Shown piece after piece: positions 1-8,728 of a stretch of DNA of 24,258 bases. The notes below the pieces were generated by a model that saw nothing but the letters and a program-made list of their open reading frames with translations, did no database searches and was not told the DNA's origin. The stretch is from Helicobacter sp. Its GTDB lineage: Bacteria > Campylobacterota > Campylobacteria > Campylobacterales > Helicobacteraceae. The stretch's first letter is position 1; each line of letters begins with the position of its first letter. The DNA is taken from NCBI RefSeq assembly GCF_029067145.1, contig NZ_JAIEFA010000018.1, positions 1 to 24,258 of the forward strand, given 5' to 3'. A program made the translations under genes and the position numbers.

Positions 1-39
1 GGCATAATATGAGCTTTATTTATAGAAAAAGGATTTCAA

Positions 40-435
40 ATGAAATGCAAAAAATTAATGTTGTGTTTAGGCTTATGCTCTTTACTTATTGCGGGTTGCA
101 CTTATAAAGCAGGTAACGAGATTCTATCCAAAAAAACACAAGGGGATTTCAAAAAAGAGTTGATTAAGGGTAAAACAACCAAAGCACAAGTGATACAAAT
201 GTACGGAAAGCCATCGGGAACACAAATAGAGGAGAATGGCACAGAGACATTTTTGTATAGTTATATAGAGGGAGACCACGATGCAACGAATCATATTCCT
301 TTGGTTGGGAGTTTGCTTGCTAAAGATGAGGCAAGAAGCTATAATTTGTGGATTTATTTCACAAAAAAAGATGTGGTTAAATCCTACACACTTTTGAATA
401 ACTCATCACAAAAGCAAGGTGTGAAGCTACAATAG
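40..435 (+). CDS. small outer-membrane-type lipoprotein, BamE/SmpA-like fold
   Basis: The 131-residue protein starts with a lipoprotein signal peptide: a basic start, a hydrophobic core and the lipobox L-I-A-G-C, with Cys20 as the lipidated residue. Residues about 42-58 (I-x-K-G-K-T-T-K-A-Q-V-I-Q-M-Y-G-K-P-S) match the SmpA/OmlA/BamE signature, in which a glycine-threonine helix cap is followed by G-x-P. BamE itself is a small accessory lipoprotein of the outer-membrane protein assembly machine. Many other small lipoproteins share this fold, so the exact role is open. The start is supported by an AAGGAT ribosome site 5-6 bases upstream, and a TAATAT box at 5-10 could be the -10 element. The gene stands alone in front of a repeat element. 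The lipoprotein call is firm; the BamE-like fold is inferred from the motif only. Confidence 0.8.
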   Translation: MKCKKLMLCLGLCSLLIAGCTYKAGNEILSKKTQGDFKKELIKGKTTKAQVIQMYGKPSGTQIEENGTETFLYSYIEGDHDATNHIPLVGSLLAKDEARSYNLWIYFTKKDVVKSYTLLNNSSQKQGVKLQ

Positions 436-466
436 ATTATGCATCAATTAAATCACCCACTTTATT

Positions 467-552
467 TATGGATTGCTTCACTTCGTTAGCAATGACGCAA
501 TAGCTAATTTTTTGTTATTGCGAGACTTCGTAAGAAGTCGTGGCAATCCATA
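467..552. repeat. REP/MITE-like palindromic element made of nested hairpins
   Basis: The ends are inverted repeats: TATGGATTGC at 467-476 pairs with GCAATCCATA at 543-552. Inside lie three smaller hairpins. These are ATTGC/GCAAT at 472-493, CGCAATA/TATTGCG at 496-522, and GACTTC-GTAA-GAAGTC at 524-539. The two halves are imperfect inverted copies of one another, giving a cloverleaf-like fold. The element sits between the lipoprotein gene and metK and codes for nothing. I infer a dispersed extragenic palindromic repeat; only one complete copy is in this window, so repetition in the genome is not shown here. It could also act as a terminator for the lipoprotein gene, since a T6 run lies in the central loop. 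Confidence 0.6.
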
Positions 553-638
553 TTCCAAACCGCTTTTAAGATTCCATTGTAAAAATACATTGATAATTTT
601 CGCTTAAATCTCATAGGATTCAAAACTTTAAGTTTTCT

Positions 639-644
639 TATGAT
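639..644 (+). promoter_or_regulatory. -10 box of metK promoter (candidate)
   Basis: TATGAT at 639-644 gives a transcript starting near 651 and a leader of about 28 bases before the metK ATG at 679. It overlaps the upstream in-frame ATG at 640, which argues against that ATG being the translation start. There is no clear -35 hexamer, as is common for the main sigma factor in this group. Confidence 0.45.
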
Positions 645-678
645 AGAATCCCAAAAATTTAAAATACAAGGTGAATTT

Positions 679-1839
679 ATGCAAAAAGAGTTTCTTTTCA
701 CTTCCGAATCTGTAACTGAAGGACACCCAGATAAAATGGCTGACCAAATCAGCGACGCAATTTTGGATTATATTATAGAGCGAGATACAAAAGCGAGAGT
801 AGCTTGCGAAACCTTGCTTTCCAATGGTTATTGCGTGATTGCAGGAGAATTAAAAACAACCGCTTATGCACCAATGCAAGATATTGCTAGACGCGTGGTG
901 CGAGAGATTGGTTATATTGACGCAAGATATGGGTTTGATTATCATAGCGCAGGTGTGCTAAATGGAGTAGGCGAGCAAAGTCCAGACATTAATCAAGGTG
1001 TAGATAGAGAGGACGGCGAGATTGGCGCGGGCGACCAAGGGTTAATGTTTGGTTATGCGTGCAAGGAAACTGATGTGTTAATGCCACTACCGATTCATTT
1101 GTCCCATAGAATCACAGAGGGCTTGGCGAGAGCTAGGAAAGATGGCACCTTGCCTTTTTTGCGTCCCGATGGTAAATCCCAAGTAACGATTAAATATGCA
1201 AATGGCGTGCCTGTGGGAATTGATACGATTGTCGTTTCTACGCAACATAGTCCAGAAACTCCACAAAATACCTTAAGAAGCGCGGTGATTGAAGAGGTGG
1301 TAAAAAAGGTTTTACCAAAAGAGTTTGCAAACGATAATATTCGTTATTTTGTGAATCCTACGGGTAAATTTGTCATCGGCGGACCGCAAGGCGATGCAGG
1401 GCTAACAGGGCGCAAAATCATCGTGGATACTTATGGTGGAAGTTGTCCGCATGGGGGAGGTGCATTTAGCGGAAAAGACCCAAGCAAAGTGGATAGAAGC
1501 GGGGCTTATGCAATGCGTTATGTCGCTAAGAATCTTGTAGCAAGCGGAATCTGTGATAGGGCTACGATTCAAATTGCGTATGCCATTGGAGTGGTTGAAC
1601 CCGTATCCATTCTTGTCAATACGCACGGAACAGGAAAAGTAGAGGATTCTAAAATTGAGGAATGTGTTAAACAAGTGTTTCGCCTGACTCCACGCGGAAT
1701 TATAGAATCCCTAGATTTGCTGCGTCCGATTTATCAAAAAACTGCAAGCTATGGACATTTTGGGCGCGAGTTGCCTGAATTTACTTGGGAAAAAACAGAT
1801 AAAGTAGAAGCTATCAAGGATTATTTTAATCTTAAATAG
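679..1839 (+). CDS. metK: S-adenosylmethionine synthetase (methionine adenosyltransferase)
   Basis: This cytosolic enzyme makes S-adenosylmethionine from methionine and ATP and so supplies the methyl donor for the cell, including the DNA methyltransferase at the other end of the window. The 386-residue product has the family's normal length. Visible landmarks are the N-terminal S-E-S-V-T-E-G-H-P-D-K-M-A-D-Q block with catalytic His16, the nucleotide/metal region G-A-G-D-Q-G-L-M-F-G-Y-A, and the P-loop-like G-G-G-A-F-S-G-K-D-P-S-K-V-D-R-S block. The start at 679 is chosen because AAGGTG lies 6 bases upstream and the family begins at this point. An in-frame ATG at 640 would add 13 residues unlike the family and overlaps the promoter. 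It is a single gene with its own promoter and no frame damage. Confidence 0.97.
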   Translation: MQKEFLFTSESVTEGHPDKMADQISDAILDYIIERDTKARVACETLLSNGYCVIAGELKTTAYAPMQDIARRVVREIGYIDARYGFDYHSAGVLNGVGEQSPDINQGVDREDGEIGAGDQGLMFGYACKETDVLMPLPIHLSHRITEGLARARKDGTLPFLRPDGKSQVTIKYANGVPVGIDTIVVSTQHSPETPQNTLRSAVIEEVVKKVLPKEFANDNIRYFVNPTGKFVIGGPQGDAGLTGRKIIVDTYGGSCPHGGGAFSGKDPSKVDRSGAYAMRYVAKNLVASGICDRATIQIAYAIGVVEPVSILVNTHGTGKVEDSKIEECVKQVFRLTPRGIIESLDLLRPIYQKTASYGHFGRELPEFTWEKTDKVEAIKDYFNLK

Positions 1840-1852
1840 TCTTTGGGGCTTT

Positions 1853-1888
1853 CCTTGCAAGTTGCTTTGTTGCTTCGCTTTTGCAAGG
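1853..1888. repeat. long-loop hairpin downstream of metK
   Basis: CCTTGCAA at 1853-1860 pairs with TTGCAAGG at 1881-1888 around a 20-base loop. It lies 14 bases after the metK stop, between convergent metK and the minus-strand ileS group. No T run follows on either strand, so a role as a rho-independent terminator is only possible. The rest of 1889-1975 shows nothing I can name. Confidence 0.3.
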
Positions 1889-1975
1889 GCGTAGCAATTT
1901 GCTTGAGCCTTTGCAATTTGTAGCTAGCGTTTTTAATCTGCCAACCTATTTTTGATATTTCTGTGTGTAGAATAT

Positions 1976-2113
1976 TCATTTATTTATTCTTTTTTCTTTA
2001 ATGTGTTTTACCGCAACAAACCCAAGCCACATCATAAAGCACACAACAAAAATACTTACCCAAGTCTCATCAAGCCCCACAGGCTGTGTCAAATCAAAAA
2101 ACCCTTCAAACAT
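1976..2113 (-). CDS. 45-residue single-pass membrane protein downstream of ileS
   Basis: On the minus strand, 8 bases after the ileS stop, an ATG opens a 45-codon frame ending in TGA at 1976-1978. The ribosome site AGGAG ends 5 bases before the ATG, and it overlaps the ileS tail, which suggests co-translation with ileS. The protein has an acidic amphipathic N-terminus (M-F-E-G-F-F-D-L-T-Q), then one hydrophobic stretch at residues about 20-36 (S-I-F-V-V-C-F-M-M-W-L-G-F-V-A-V). It ends in a very basic tail (K-H-I-K-E-K-R-I-N-K), as expected for an inner-membrane segment with the C-terminus inside. I do not recognise the family. Good ribosome site, operon position and membrane topology make it a likely real gene that automatic calling can miss because of its size. 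Confidence 0.65.
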   Translation of the reverse strand: MFEGFFDLTQPVGLDETWVSIFVVCFMMWLGFVAVKHIKEKRINK

Positions 2114-2121
2114 TTTTGCTC

Positions 2122-4935
2122 CTAAGATTCCATTTTAGAATCTGCTAAAACTCCAGCACAACGCACACAAGGCGCATCTGCCTCTTGTGCGATGAATTGC
2201 CAACAACGCGGACATTTGTATCCTTTGGCTTTGCAAATGTGATAAGTCTCTCCCTCAAAGGTAAAACTCGCCAATAGATTGGAAGCCGTTTTGCTACATT
2301 CTACCGCGCTTACCATAAGCCAAAGATTCAATTCCTCAAACTCTGCAATTTTAGCAGAAGTGATGAAATCCACTTCTAATGTGGATTTGATTTTGGATTC
2401 CTTTTTGAGGCTGTCGATTTGCTCCAAGAAACAAGAGCGCAAAGCCAAGAGTTTTTCAAAATCTATTTTTGGTTTTTCAAAGCAAGGGAGCGGCTGATAA
2501 AGAACTTCAAGCACGGCGATATTCGGGTTTTGAATCTCCTTTGTGATTCCACAACTTTCAAGCAATGCCTTGCTTGCCGTATGGTTTAAAGCCTCGTTAA
2601 TCGTGTAGGTAAGAATCGGAGCAAGAAGCCCAAACAATCTGCCGCAAATAAGAGCCATTACACTTTGTGCGGCTTTGCGTTCTTTGGAATCTGGAGCGTT
2701 GCAATAAAGATTGTCTTTGCAAAGGTCAAGATAGATTCCGCTAAGCTCCGCGTTTAAAAAGTAGTTGAGTTCCTGCAAACCTTTGGAAAATTCATATTCA
2801 TTAAAAAGCGCATTAACTTCTTTAAAGCAATTTTGTGCTTTTTCTAATATCCACAAATCAATTTGGCTAAAATGCTGCGTCTCTAAACTTTCTAATGTTC
2901 CTATATTGGCGAGTAAAAAGCGAATCGTATTGCGGATTTTGCGGTAATTTTCACTTACTTGTTTTAGGATATTGTTAGAGATTCTTTGGTCGTTTTGATA
3001 ATCACTCTGCGCAACCCAAAGTCGCAGAATTTCCGCCCCAAATTCCTTTAACACATCTTTTGGCGCAATCACATTGCCTTTAGATTTGCTCATTTTCTCA
3101 CCATTTTCGTCCATTGTAAAGCCGTGCGTTAGGATACTTTTGTAAGGTGCGCATTGATGGATTGCACAGCTAATGAGCAAAGAGCTATGAAACCAGCCTC
3201 TGTGTTGGTCGCTTCCCTCTAAATACATACTAGCAGGATTTCCTCCGCTAGCATATTTACCGCTCTCTAGCACCGCTTTCCAAGTACTTCCACTATCAAA
3301 CCACACATCTAAAATGTGATGTATTTTTTCTAAATGTTCCGCTTTATCTTTGTGTTGAGGTGGGAGGAGTTCCTCTATGCTTTTGCTCCACCAAGCATCA
3401 CAACCCTCTTTGGCAAAAATTTCTGCAACAAAATCTAAAATCTCTGAATCCAATAAAACCTTACCGCTTTGCTTGTCTTTAAAAAAGGCAATCGGCACGC
3501 CCCAATCTCTTTGCCTTGAAATACACCAATCGGGGCGATTCTCTATCATAGAGTAGATTCTGTGCATTCCGTGTTCAGGATAGAATCGCGTTTTTTTGAT
3601 TTGCTTTAAAGCAACTTGACGCAAAGTCTCTCCACTGCTTGTATAGGGTTCGTCCATTAGGATAAACCATTGTGCAGTTGCGCGAAAAATCACCGGTTGG
3701 TGCGAACGCCAACAATGCGGATAGGAATGCTTGATTTTGCTATGACGCAACAAATGCTCTCCCAATAGTTCCAAGATTCTTGGGTGCGTATCAAAGATAA
3801 ATTTCCCGACAAATTCATCGGGATTAAAGAATAATTTTTCCCTTATCAGCGTCTCATCAAAGCAGCCTCTATCATCTACGGGCATTAACATCGGTAAATT
3901 GTATTTTAATCCCACGAAGTAATCGTCCTCTCCGTGTCCAGGTGCAGTATGCACGCAACCGCTTCCCTCGCTACTTGCGACATGCTCTCCTAAGATGATT
4001 TTAGAATCCCTGCCATTTAGCGGATTGGTTGCGTGTTTGTTTTCTAAGATTTGGGCGTGGAATGTCTTTAGAATCTTGTTTTCTACTATGCCAAGTTCTG
4101 CCAATTTTTCTACTTGAGAGGCTAGAACGATTTTATTATCCTGTGTTAATGCGTAGAGTTCTTCGGGATTAAGAGCGATTCCACTATTTGCAGGAAGAGT
4201 CCAAGGAGTCGTTGTCCAAATGACACAAGAGGCTTTGTGGATTCCTAATTCTTGCGCACTTAATGCTTGGAGTGCATCTTCTTGCAAGGGAAAAGCGACA
4301 AAGATAGAGTCGCTCTCTTTTTCCTCGTATTCTACTTCAGCTTCTGCTAGGGCAGTTTGGCAAGCCCAACTCCAATAAACAGGCTTACTGCGCTCTTTGA
4401 GTAAGCCTTTTTTGGCAACTCCGCAAAGTGCTTTGTAGATTTCTGCTTCAAAAGCAAAGTCCATTGTTTTATAAGGATTCTCAAAATCCCCAAAGATTCC
4501 GAGTTCCAAAAATTCATTTTTTTGGATTTGGACAAATTCTTCTGCGTGTTTGCGGCAAAGTTCGCGGATTTTGATTTTGGGTAAGGAATCCTTTTTTTCT
4601 TTTCCGAGCTTTTTCTCTACTTGTTGTTCAATAGGCAATCCGTGGCAATCCCAGCCTGGTGTATAAAATACTTTTTCACCTTGAAAATAATGCTGTTTTA
4701 CAATCGTATCTTTAAGGATTTTGTTTAGCGCGTGCCCGATATGAATATGCCCATTTGCATAAGGTGGTCCATCGTGTAGATTAAAAGTAACGCTCGCATT
4801 TTGGCGGTTTTGTTCCATTGTCGGATAAATGCGGCTACTTTTCCATAGTTGATAGGTCTTTGGTTCGTTTTGCGGGAGATTTCCGCGCATAGGAAAGGTT
4901 GTTGTGGGTAGTGCTAGTGTATCTTTGTAATCCAT
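2122..4935 (-). CDS. ileS: isoleucyl-tRNA synthetase
   Basis: This cytosolic class I synthetase charges tRNA-Ile with isoleucine. The 937-residue product has the usual bacterial length. It shows the HIGH motif as H-I-G-H at residues about 65-68 (after H-D-G-P-P-Y-A-N-G-H-I), the K-M-S-K-S loop in G-E-K-M-S-K-S-K-G-N, and the editing-domain landmarks V-I-W-T-T-T-P-W-T-L-P-A-N and T-A-P-G-H-G-E-D-D-Y. The C-terminal zinc finger is C-P-R-C-W...C-V-R-C. The ATG at 4935 is preferred because AAGGGAA precedes it by 3-5 bases and the family starts with M-x-Y-K-D-T-L. A TTG 21 bases further upstream would put the ribosome site inside the coding region. It is divergent from the AsmA-like gene and probably co-transcribed with the small membrane protein behind it. 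Confidence 0.97.
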   Translation of the reverse strand: MDYKDTLALPTTTFPMRGNLPQNEPKTYQLWKSSRIYPTMEQNRQNASVTFNLHDGPPYANGHIHIGHALNKILKDTIVKQHYFQGEKVFYTPGWDCHGLPIEQQVEKKLGKEKKDSLPKIKIRELCRKHAEEFVQIQKNEFLELGIFGDFENPYKTMDFAFEAEIYKALCGVAKKGLLKERSKPVYWSWACQTALAEAEVEYEEKESDSIFVAFPLQEDALQALSAQELGIHKASCVIWTTTPWTLPANSGIALNPEELYALTQDNKIVLASQVEKLAELGIVENKILKTFHAQILENKHATNPLNGRDSKIILGEHVASSEGSGCVHTAPGHGEDDYFVGLKYNLPMLMPVDDRGCFDETLIREKLFFNPDEFVGKFIFDTHPRILELLGEHLLRHSKIKHSYPHCWRSHQPVIFRATAQWFILMDEPYTSSGETLRQVALKQIKKTRFYPEHGMHRIYSMIENRPDWCISRQRDWGVPIAFFKDKQSGKVLLDSEILDFVAEIFAKEGCDAWWSKSIEELLPPQHKDKAEHLEKIHHILDVWFDSGSTWKAVLESGKYASGGNPASMYLEGSDQHRGWFHSSLLISCAIHQCAPYKSILTHGFTMDENGEKMSKSKGNVIAPKDVLKEFGAEILRLWVAQSDYQNDQRISNNILKQVSENYRKIRNTIRFLLANIGTLESLETQHFSQIDLWILEKAQNCFKEVNALFNEYEFSKGLQELNYFLNAELSGIYLDLCKDNLYCNAPDSKERKAAQSVMALICGRLFGLLAPILTYTINEALNHTASKALLESCGITKEIQNPNIAVLEVLYQPLPCFEKPKIDFEKLLALRSCFLEQIDSLKKESKIKSTLEVDFITSAKIAEFEELNLWLMVSAVECSKTASNLLASFTFEGETYHICKAKGYKCPRCWQFIAQEADAPCVRCAGVLADSKMES

Positions 4936-5041
4936 AAATTCCCTTTTGTTAGACAAATAAAGCTTAGATTCTACCTTGATTTCTTTTAAAAGTGCCTAAT
5001 TTTTAAGTCTTTTTAACGAATTTTTGATTACACTTGAAGCT

Positions 5042-7084
5042 ATGAAAGAACAAAAGTATCCACTAACAAAAAAAATTATCCTAGCTTTTGCAGGTATCTT
5101 AATGATACTTTTTGGTTTTTTTGCTTTTATTTTTTCGTCTTTTGGTAATGCGTATGTCGGAAATCTTTTGCTTTTGAAATTAGAATCTTATACGCATTTT
5201 AAATGGCAAGCAAGACACTTTAAAATCACTCCCTCTCATCTTTCTTTGGAAGCTGTGGCGCATAATGGGCAGTTAGAACTCTTTTTGGAGAGTGATTATT
5301 CTTTGTTTTTACAGAATCTCAAAGGCAAGTTTTTGTTAAACTCTCAAGGCTTTAGCACAAAAATTGCAGACAAAACTCTGCAATTTGCCGAGAATACTTG
5401 GATAGAGGGCGAATTTAGCGGCGAATTTGCGCATTATATTTTGCAAGCACAAAGCAATCTTTTGGATTCGCAAAGCGATTTAAGTGTTTATGGTTCTTAT
5501 TTGGATTTTAAGAGCCTTAACCTACACGCAAAAAATGCGAGATTAGCAGCACTCTTTGTCTTATTTGATGAAGCACCTTATGGAGATGGAATCTTAAACT
5601 TTGATTTGAAATTAGAGAAAGCCCAAGAGGATTTGCAAGGCGATTCTCTTTCCTTTTGGCAAACCCTCTTTGAATCAGAAAATACGCATCTCTACAATGG
5701 AATCTTGAATATGAGTTTGGACGGTGGAGAGCTAGCTGAAGAGGAATTTTTGTCGCATTTTAATCTCGCGATTCCGCCAACCTATTTTATGGGAGAATTG
5801 CAAGGTGAGATTCATCACAATACTTTCCAATCCTCTTTGAAAGTCTATTCTAGCGTTGGGGATTTTGCGCTCAAAGGTGCAAGTAATCTGATGACTTTAG
5901 CCACCAATACAGAATTTCATTGTAATTTTCAAAATCTCTCCCCCCTTTCGCCTTTTTTTGGGATTCCGCTTAATGGGGCTTTGGAGGCAAAAGGAATCGC
6001 GAAGGGCGATATGAAAAATATGCTGATTAATGGAACGATGCGTTTGGAAAATTCCCCTTTGGATTTCCGTTTAAATTTGCAGAATTTGCGCGCTAATACC
6101 TTAAAGCTTACAAGTCAAAACTTAGAGGCAAGTGCTCTTTTTACGCTTTTTAATCAACCTGCTTTTTTGCAAGGAACACTTAATCTTGATTTGGATTTAC
6201 GCGATTTTGCAAGCGGAATCTCTGGTGTTGTTTTAATGCAAAGTCAGGATCTGTTTGTGAATAGCCCGCTTATAGAAATGCGCACACATATTGGATTTCC
6301 TGCTATGGCGTTTCAACTAGATTCCAAAATGGAGCTAGCGCAAGGACAAGGAATCTTAAACTACACTTTTCATTCTAATCTTGCAGATTTTCAAGGGCAA
6401 GGGGGCAAAATTTCTTTGCAACCCTTTGCATTTGAGATTCCACAAGAAATCACCTTAAGAAAACTTCAAAACTTCTCCTATCGGAATAAAAGCCTTTTTA
6501 ATGGCATACTTAATGCACAAGGGCTAGCGACTAATGAGTCTTTGAATCTCAAAGGAGAGATAAAAGAGGACAACAATGCAAAATTATCTAGTTCGCACGC
6601 GTTGAGTTTGAGCATAAGCAAAATAGCTTCCAATCTGTATCTTAATCAGTTGAGTAGCGCGCAAATTTATACAATATTTCCAAAGATTCCTCGTTATTTT
6701 GAAGGAGTGGCAAATCTCAATGTCAAAGAATATTTCGCGGAAAATATATGTCATTTTAACTTTGATATTACAAATGTAAGATTCCGTAATACTGCACTTT
6801 TACGTTCTTTAAATCAAGCAATGGGGCAGAATCTAAGCCAAGTGGATTTTAATGGCTTCCTCTATCATCAGCTTGTGATGGACAATCAACTACACAGCAC
6901 GATTTCTCTCCAATCAAAAGCAGATTCCAAAAAATCAAAAGTGCAGAATCTCCAAATCCAATCTTCCAAAATTGTTACGAATCTAAACAATTTTACTTTG
7001 GAGGGAAATTTGCTTCTTAAGCACTCTAAAAGCACTAAAGAGTATAGATTGTTCGGAAATATTCATCAACCAAAAATTCATTAA
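5042..7084 (+). CDS. AsmA-like, membrane-anchored envelope protein
   Basis: The protein has about 680 residues. One hydrophobic segment near the N-terminus (K-K-I-I-L-A-F-A-G-I-L-M-I-L-F-G-F-F-A-F, residues about 11-30) serves as an inner-membrane anchor or uncleaved signal. It is followed by a long stretch of alternating beta-type sequence with repeated short units such as G-I-L-N and N-L-D-L-D-L-R-D. This architecture, and the C-terminal part (F-E-G-V-A-N-L-N-V-K-E...V-D-F-N-G-F-L), resembles the AsmA/YhdP/TamB group of periplasmic bridge-like proteins linked to lipid movement and outer-membrane upkeep. That family placement is inference from overall architecture, not from a strict motif. 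The ATG at 5042 has no strong ribosome site; a TTG at 5024 would add six residues. It is divergent from ileS with about 105 bases between them. Confidence 0.7.
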   Translation: MKEQKYPLTKKIILAFAGILMILFGFFAFIFSSFGNAYVGNLLLLKLESYTHFKWQARHFKITPSHLSLEAVAHNGQLELFLESDYSLFLQNLKGKFLLNSQGFSTKIADKTLQFAENTWIEGEFSGEFAHYILQAQSNLLDSQSDLSVYGSYLDFKSLNLHAKNARLAALFVLFDEAPYGDGILNFDLKLEKAQEDLQGDSLSFWQTLFESENTHLYNGILNMSLDGGELAEEEFLSHFNLAIPPTYFMGELQGEIHHNTFQSSLKVYSSVGDFALKGASNLMTLATNTEFHCNFQNLSPLSPFFGIPLNGALEAKGIAKGDMKNMLINGTMRLENSPLDFRLNLQNLRANTLKLTSQNLEASALFTLFNQPAFLQGTLNLDLDLRDFASGISGVVLMQSQDLFVNSPLIEMRTHIGFPAMAFQLDSKMELAQGQGILNYTFHSNLADFQGQGGKISLQPFAFEIPQEITLRKLQNFSYRNKSLFNGILNAQGLATNESLNLKGEIKEDNNAKLSSSHALSLSISKIASNLYLNQLSSAQIYTIFPKIPRYFEGVANLNVKEYFAENICHFNFDITNVRFRNTALLRSLNQAMGQNLSQVDFNGFLYHQLVMDNQLHSTISLQSKADSKKSKVQNLQIQSSKIVTNLNNFTLEGNLLLKHSKSTKEYRLFGNIHQPKIH

Positions 7085-7197
7085 GTAGATGGAAAGGCTA
7101 AAATTTAATGTTTATTTAAGCAAATTTAAATGAGATTTTATTTTTATTCCGCTTAAATTCTGACTGAATTTTTAATTTTTTAAGGTGTTTATCAATA

Positions 7198-8433
7198 ATG
7201 GAAGATTTAAAACAAACCTATCCAGACGCACTTCCTTATCATAAAGGAGGTAAAATTGAAGTGGTTGCACGCACGCAATTAAATAATGAGCACGATTTAT
7301 CTATCGCTTATTCTCCGGGTGTTGCTGTTCCATGCAAAGAGATTCAGCGCGACCCACATACCGCATATGAATACACAGCTAAAGGGAATCTTGTTGCTGT
7401 TATTTCTAATGGCACAGCCGTTCTAGGGCTTGGAAATATTGGCGCACTTGCGGGAAAACCTGTAATGGAGGGGAAATCGGCATTATTTAGAAAGTTTGCT
7501 GATATTAGCGCATTTGATATTGAAGTCGATGAAACAAATCCAGATAAGTTTATTGAGATTGTGCGTGCAATCGCGCCGACTTTTGGCGGAATCAACCTAG
7601 AAGATATTAAAGCACCTGAATGTTTTTATATAGAATCGCAACTCAAAGAGGTTCTTGATATTCCTATTATGCACGATGACCAGCACGGAACAGCAATTAT
7701 TTCAACGGCGGGAATCATCAATGGATTGAAAATCACAAATAAAAAGGCAGAGGATTTAAAAATTGTCGTTTTTGGCGCGGGTGGTGCGGCGATTGCGTGT
7801 GCAAAAATGGCACAGAGTCTAGGAGCAAAAGAAATCATTATGTTTGATAGCAAAGGCGCAATCACGACTTTTAGAAAAGATTTGAATGGATTTAAAAAAG
7901 ACTTTGCAATTTCTCGCCAAATCAATTCTTACAAGGAAGCTTTGGACAGCGCAGATGTTTTACTTGGGCTTTCTCGTGGGGATATTTTGACTGCCAAAGA
8001 TATTGAGGGAATGAATCCAAATCCTATGATTTTCGCAATGAGCAACCCGATTCCAGAGATTGACCCAAAGGTTGTGTATGAGACAAGACCCGACGCGATT
8101 ATCGCGACAGGCAGAAGCGACTATCCTAATCAAATCAATAATGTATTGGGATTCCCTTATATTTTCAAAGGCGCATTAAAAGCGCGCGCAAGATGTATCA
8201 ATGAGGAAATGAAGTTTGCTTGTGCGTATGCACTTGCTGCGCTTGCAGAAAAGCCGATTCCTGATGATTTGAGGGCGGAGTTAGAGAAAATTCACGGAAG
8301 AAAGTTTGAGTTTGGCAAAGATTATATCATTCCTAGCCCTTTTGATACGCGTTTAAAAGACTTCATTTCTGATGCGGTTGCACAAGCGGCGATTGATAGC
8401 GGAGTTGCACGCATCAAAAGTTTGGAATCTTAA
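7198..8433 (+). CDS. mez: malic enzyme (oxaloacetate-decarboxylating malate dehydrogenase)
   Basis: It converts malate to pyruvate and CO2 with reduction of NAD(P)+. The 411-residue product is the short bacterial form without a phosphotransacetylase tail. Visible landmarks are the catalytic tyrosine in A-Y-S-P-G-V (Tyr38), the substrate lysine region G-K-S-A-L-F-R-K-F (Lys93), metal-binding acids N-L-E-D-I-K (135-136) and M-H-D-D-Q-H-G-T-A (160-161), and the Rossmann loop V-F-G-A-G-G-A-A at 191-198. AAGGTG about 10 bases upstream supports the ATG at 7198. The coenzyme cannot be decided by eye. The small gene at 8469 follows after 35 bases and is probably in the same transcript. With ppc further along, the window holds genes at both sides of the C3/C4 junction. 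Confidence 0.94.
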   Translation: MEDLKQTYPDALPYHKGGKIEVVARTQLNNEHDLSIAYSPGVAVPCKEIQRDPHTAYEYTAKGNLVAVISNGTAVLGLGNIGALAGKPVMEGKSALFRKFADISAFDIEVDETNPDKFIEIVRAIAPTFGGINLEDIKAPECFYIESQLKEVLDIPIMHDDQHGTAIISTAGIINGLKITNKKAEDLKIVVFGAGGAAIACAKMAQSLGAKEIIMFDSKGAITTFRKDLNGFKKDFAISRQINSYKEALDSADVLLGLSRGDILTAKDIEGMNPNPMIFAMSNPIPEIDPKVVYETRPDAIIATGRSDYPNQINNVLGFPYIFKGALKARARCINEEMKFACAYALAALAEKPIPDDLRAELEKIHGRKFEFGKDYIIPSPFDTRLKDFISDAVAQAAIDSGVARIKSLES

Positions 8434-8468
8434 TTTTAGCCTTAAAAAGAATCGTTGGGGGAATTTCA

Positions 8469-8681
8469 ATGGAAGAATTTGCTTACAAGTTGGTAATGTT
8501 TGGTTTTAGCGCACTTTGCGAGGATTTGGAGGAAGTGAAACGTCGCTTGAGCCTCTATCCTGCGGAGCGATACGAACTTGAAAATGGTGATGAATGTTTT
8601 TTGATTGATTTAAAAACGCGCGATTCTTATTCTATTGTGCTTGAGAATGAGAGATTTGTGATAAAAGACTTAGAATCGTAA
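8469..8681 (+). CDS. 70-residue hypothetical protein downstream of malic enzyme
   Basis: The protein is short, acidic and soluble with no signal peptide or membrane segment. A helical first half (E-E-F-A-Y-K-L-V-M-F-G-F-S-A-L-C-E-D-L-E-E-V-K) is followed by a beta-rich second half with paired strands (E-C-F-L-I-D-L-K, S-Y-S-I-V-L-E, R-F-V-I-K-D-L). A GGGGGAA ribosome site about 6 bases ahead and the 35-base gap to the malic enzyme stop support translation from the same transcript. I do not recognise the family. Coding character matches its neighbours, so I think it is a real resident gene; no function can be assigned. Confidence 0.75.
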   Translation: MEEFAYKLVMFGFSALCEDLEEVKRRLSLYPAERYELENGDECFLIDLKTRDSYSIVLENERFVIKDLES

Positions 8682-8728
8682 GATAAGCAAATTTGAGCAA
8701 TTCCCAAATCGCAAAGAATAAATAAATC

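Noticed and set aside
640..678. Upstream in-frame ATG that would lengthen MetK by 13 residues.
   Set aside because: It overlaps the likely -10 box, has no ribosome site, and the added residues do not fit the family; the ATG at 679 has AAGGTG at good distance.
8410..8681. Malic enzyme and the small protein behind it both end in Leu-Glu-Ser, suggesting a shared C-terminal tag.
   Set aside because: GAATC words are very frequent in this genome and encode E-S in one frame; two matches are not meaningful.
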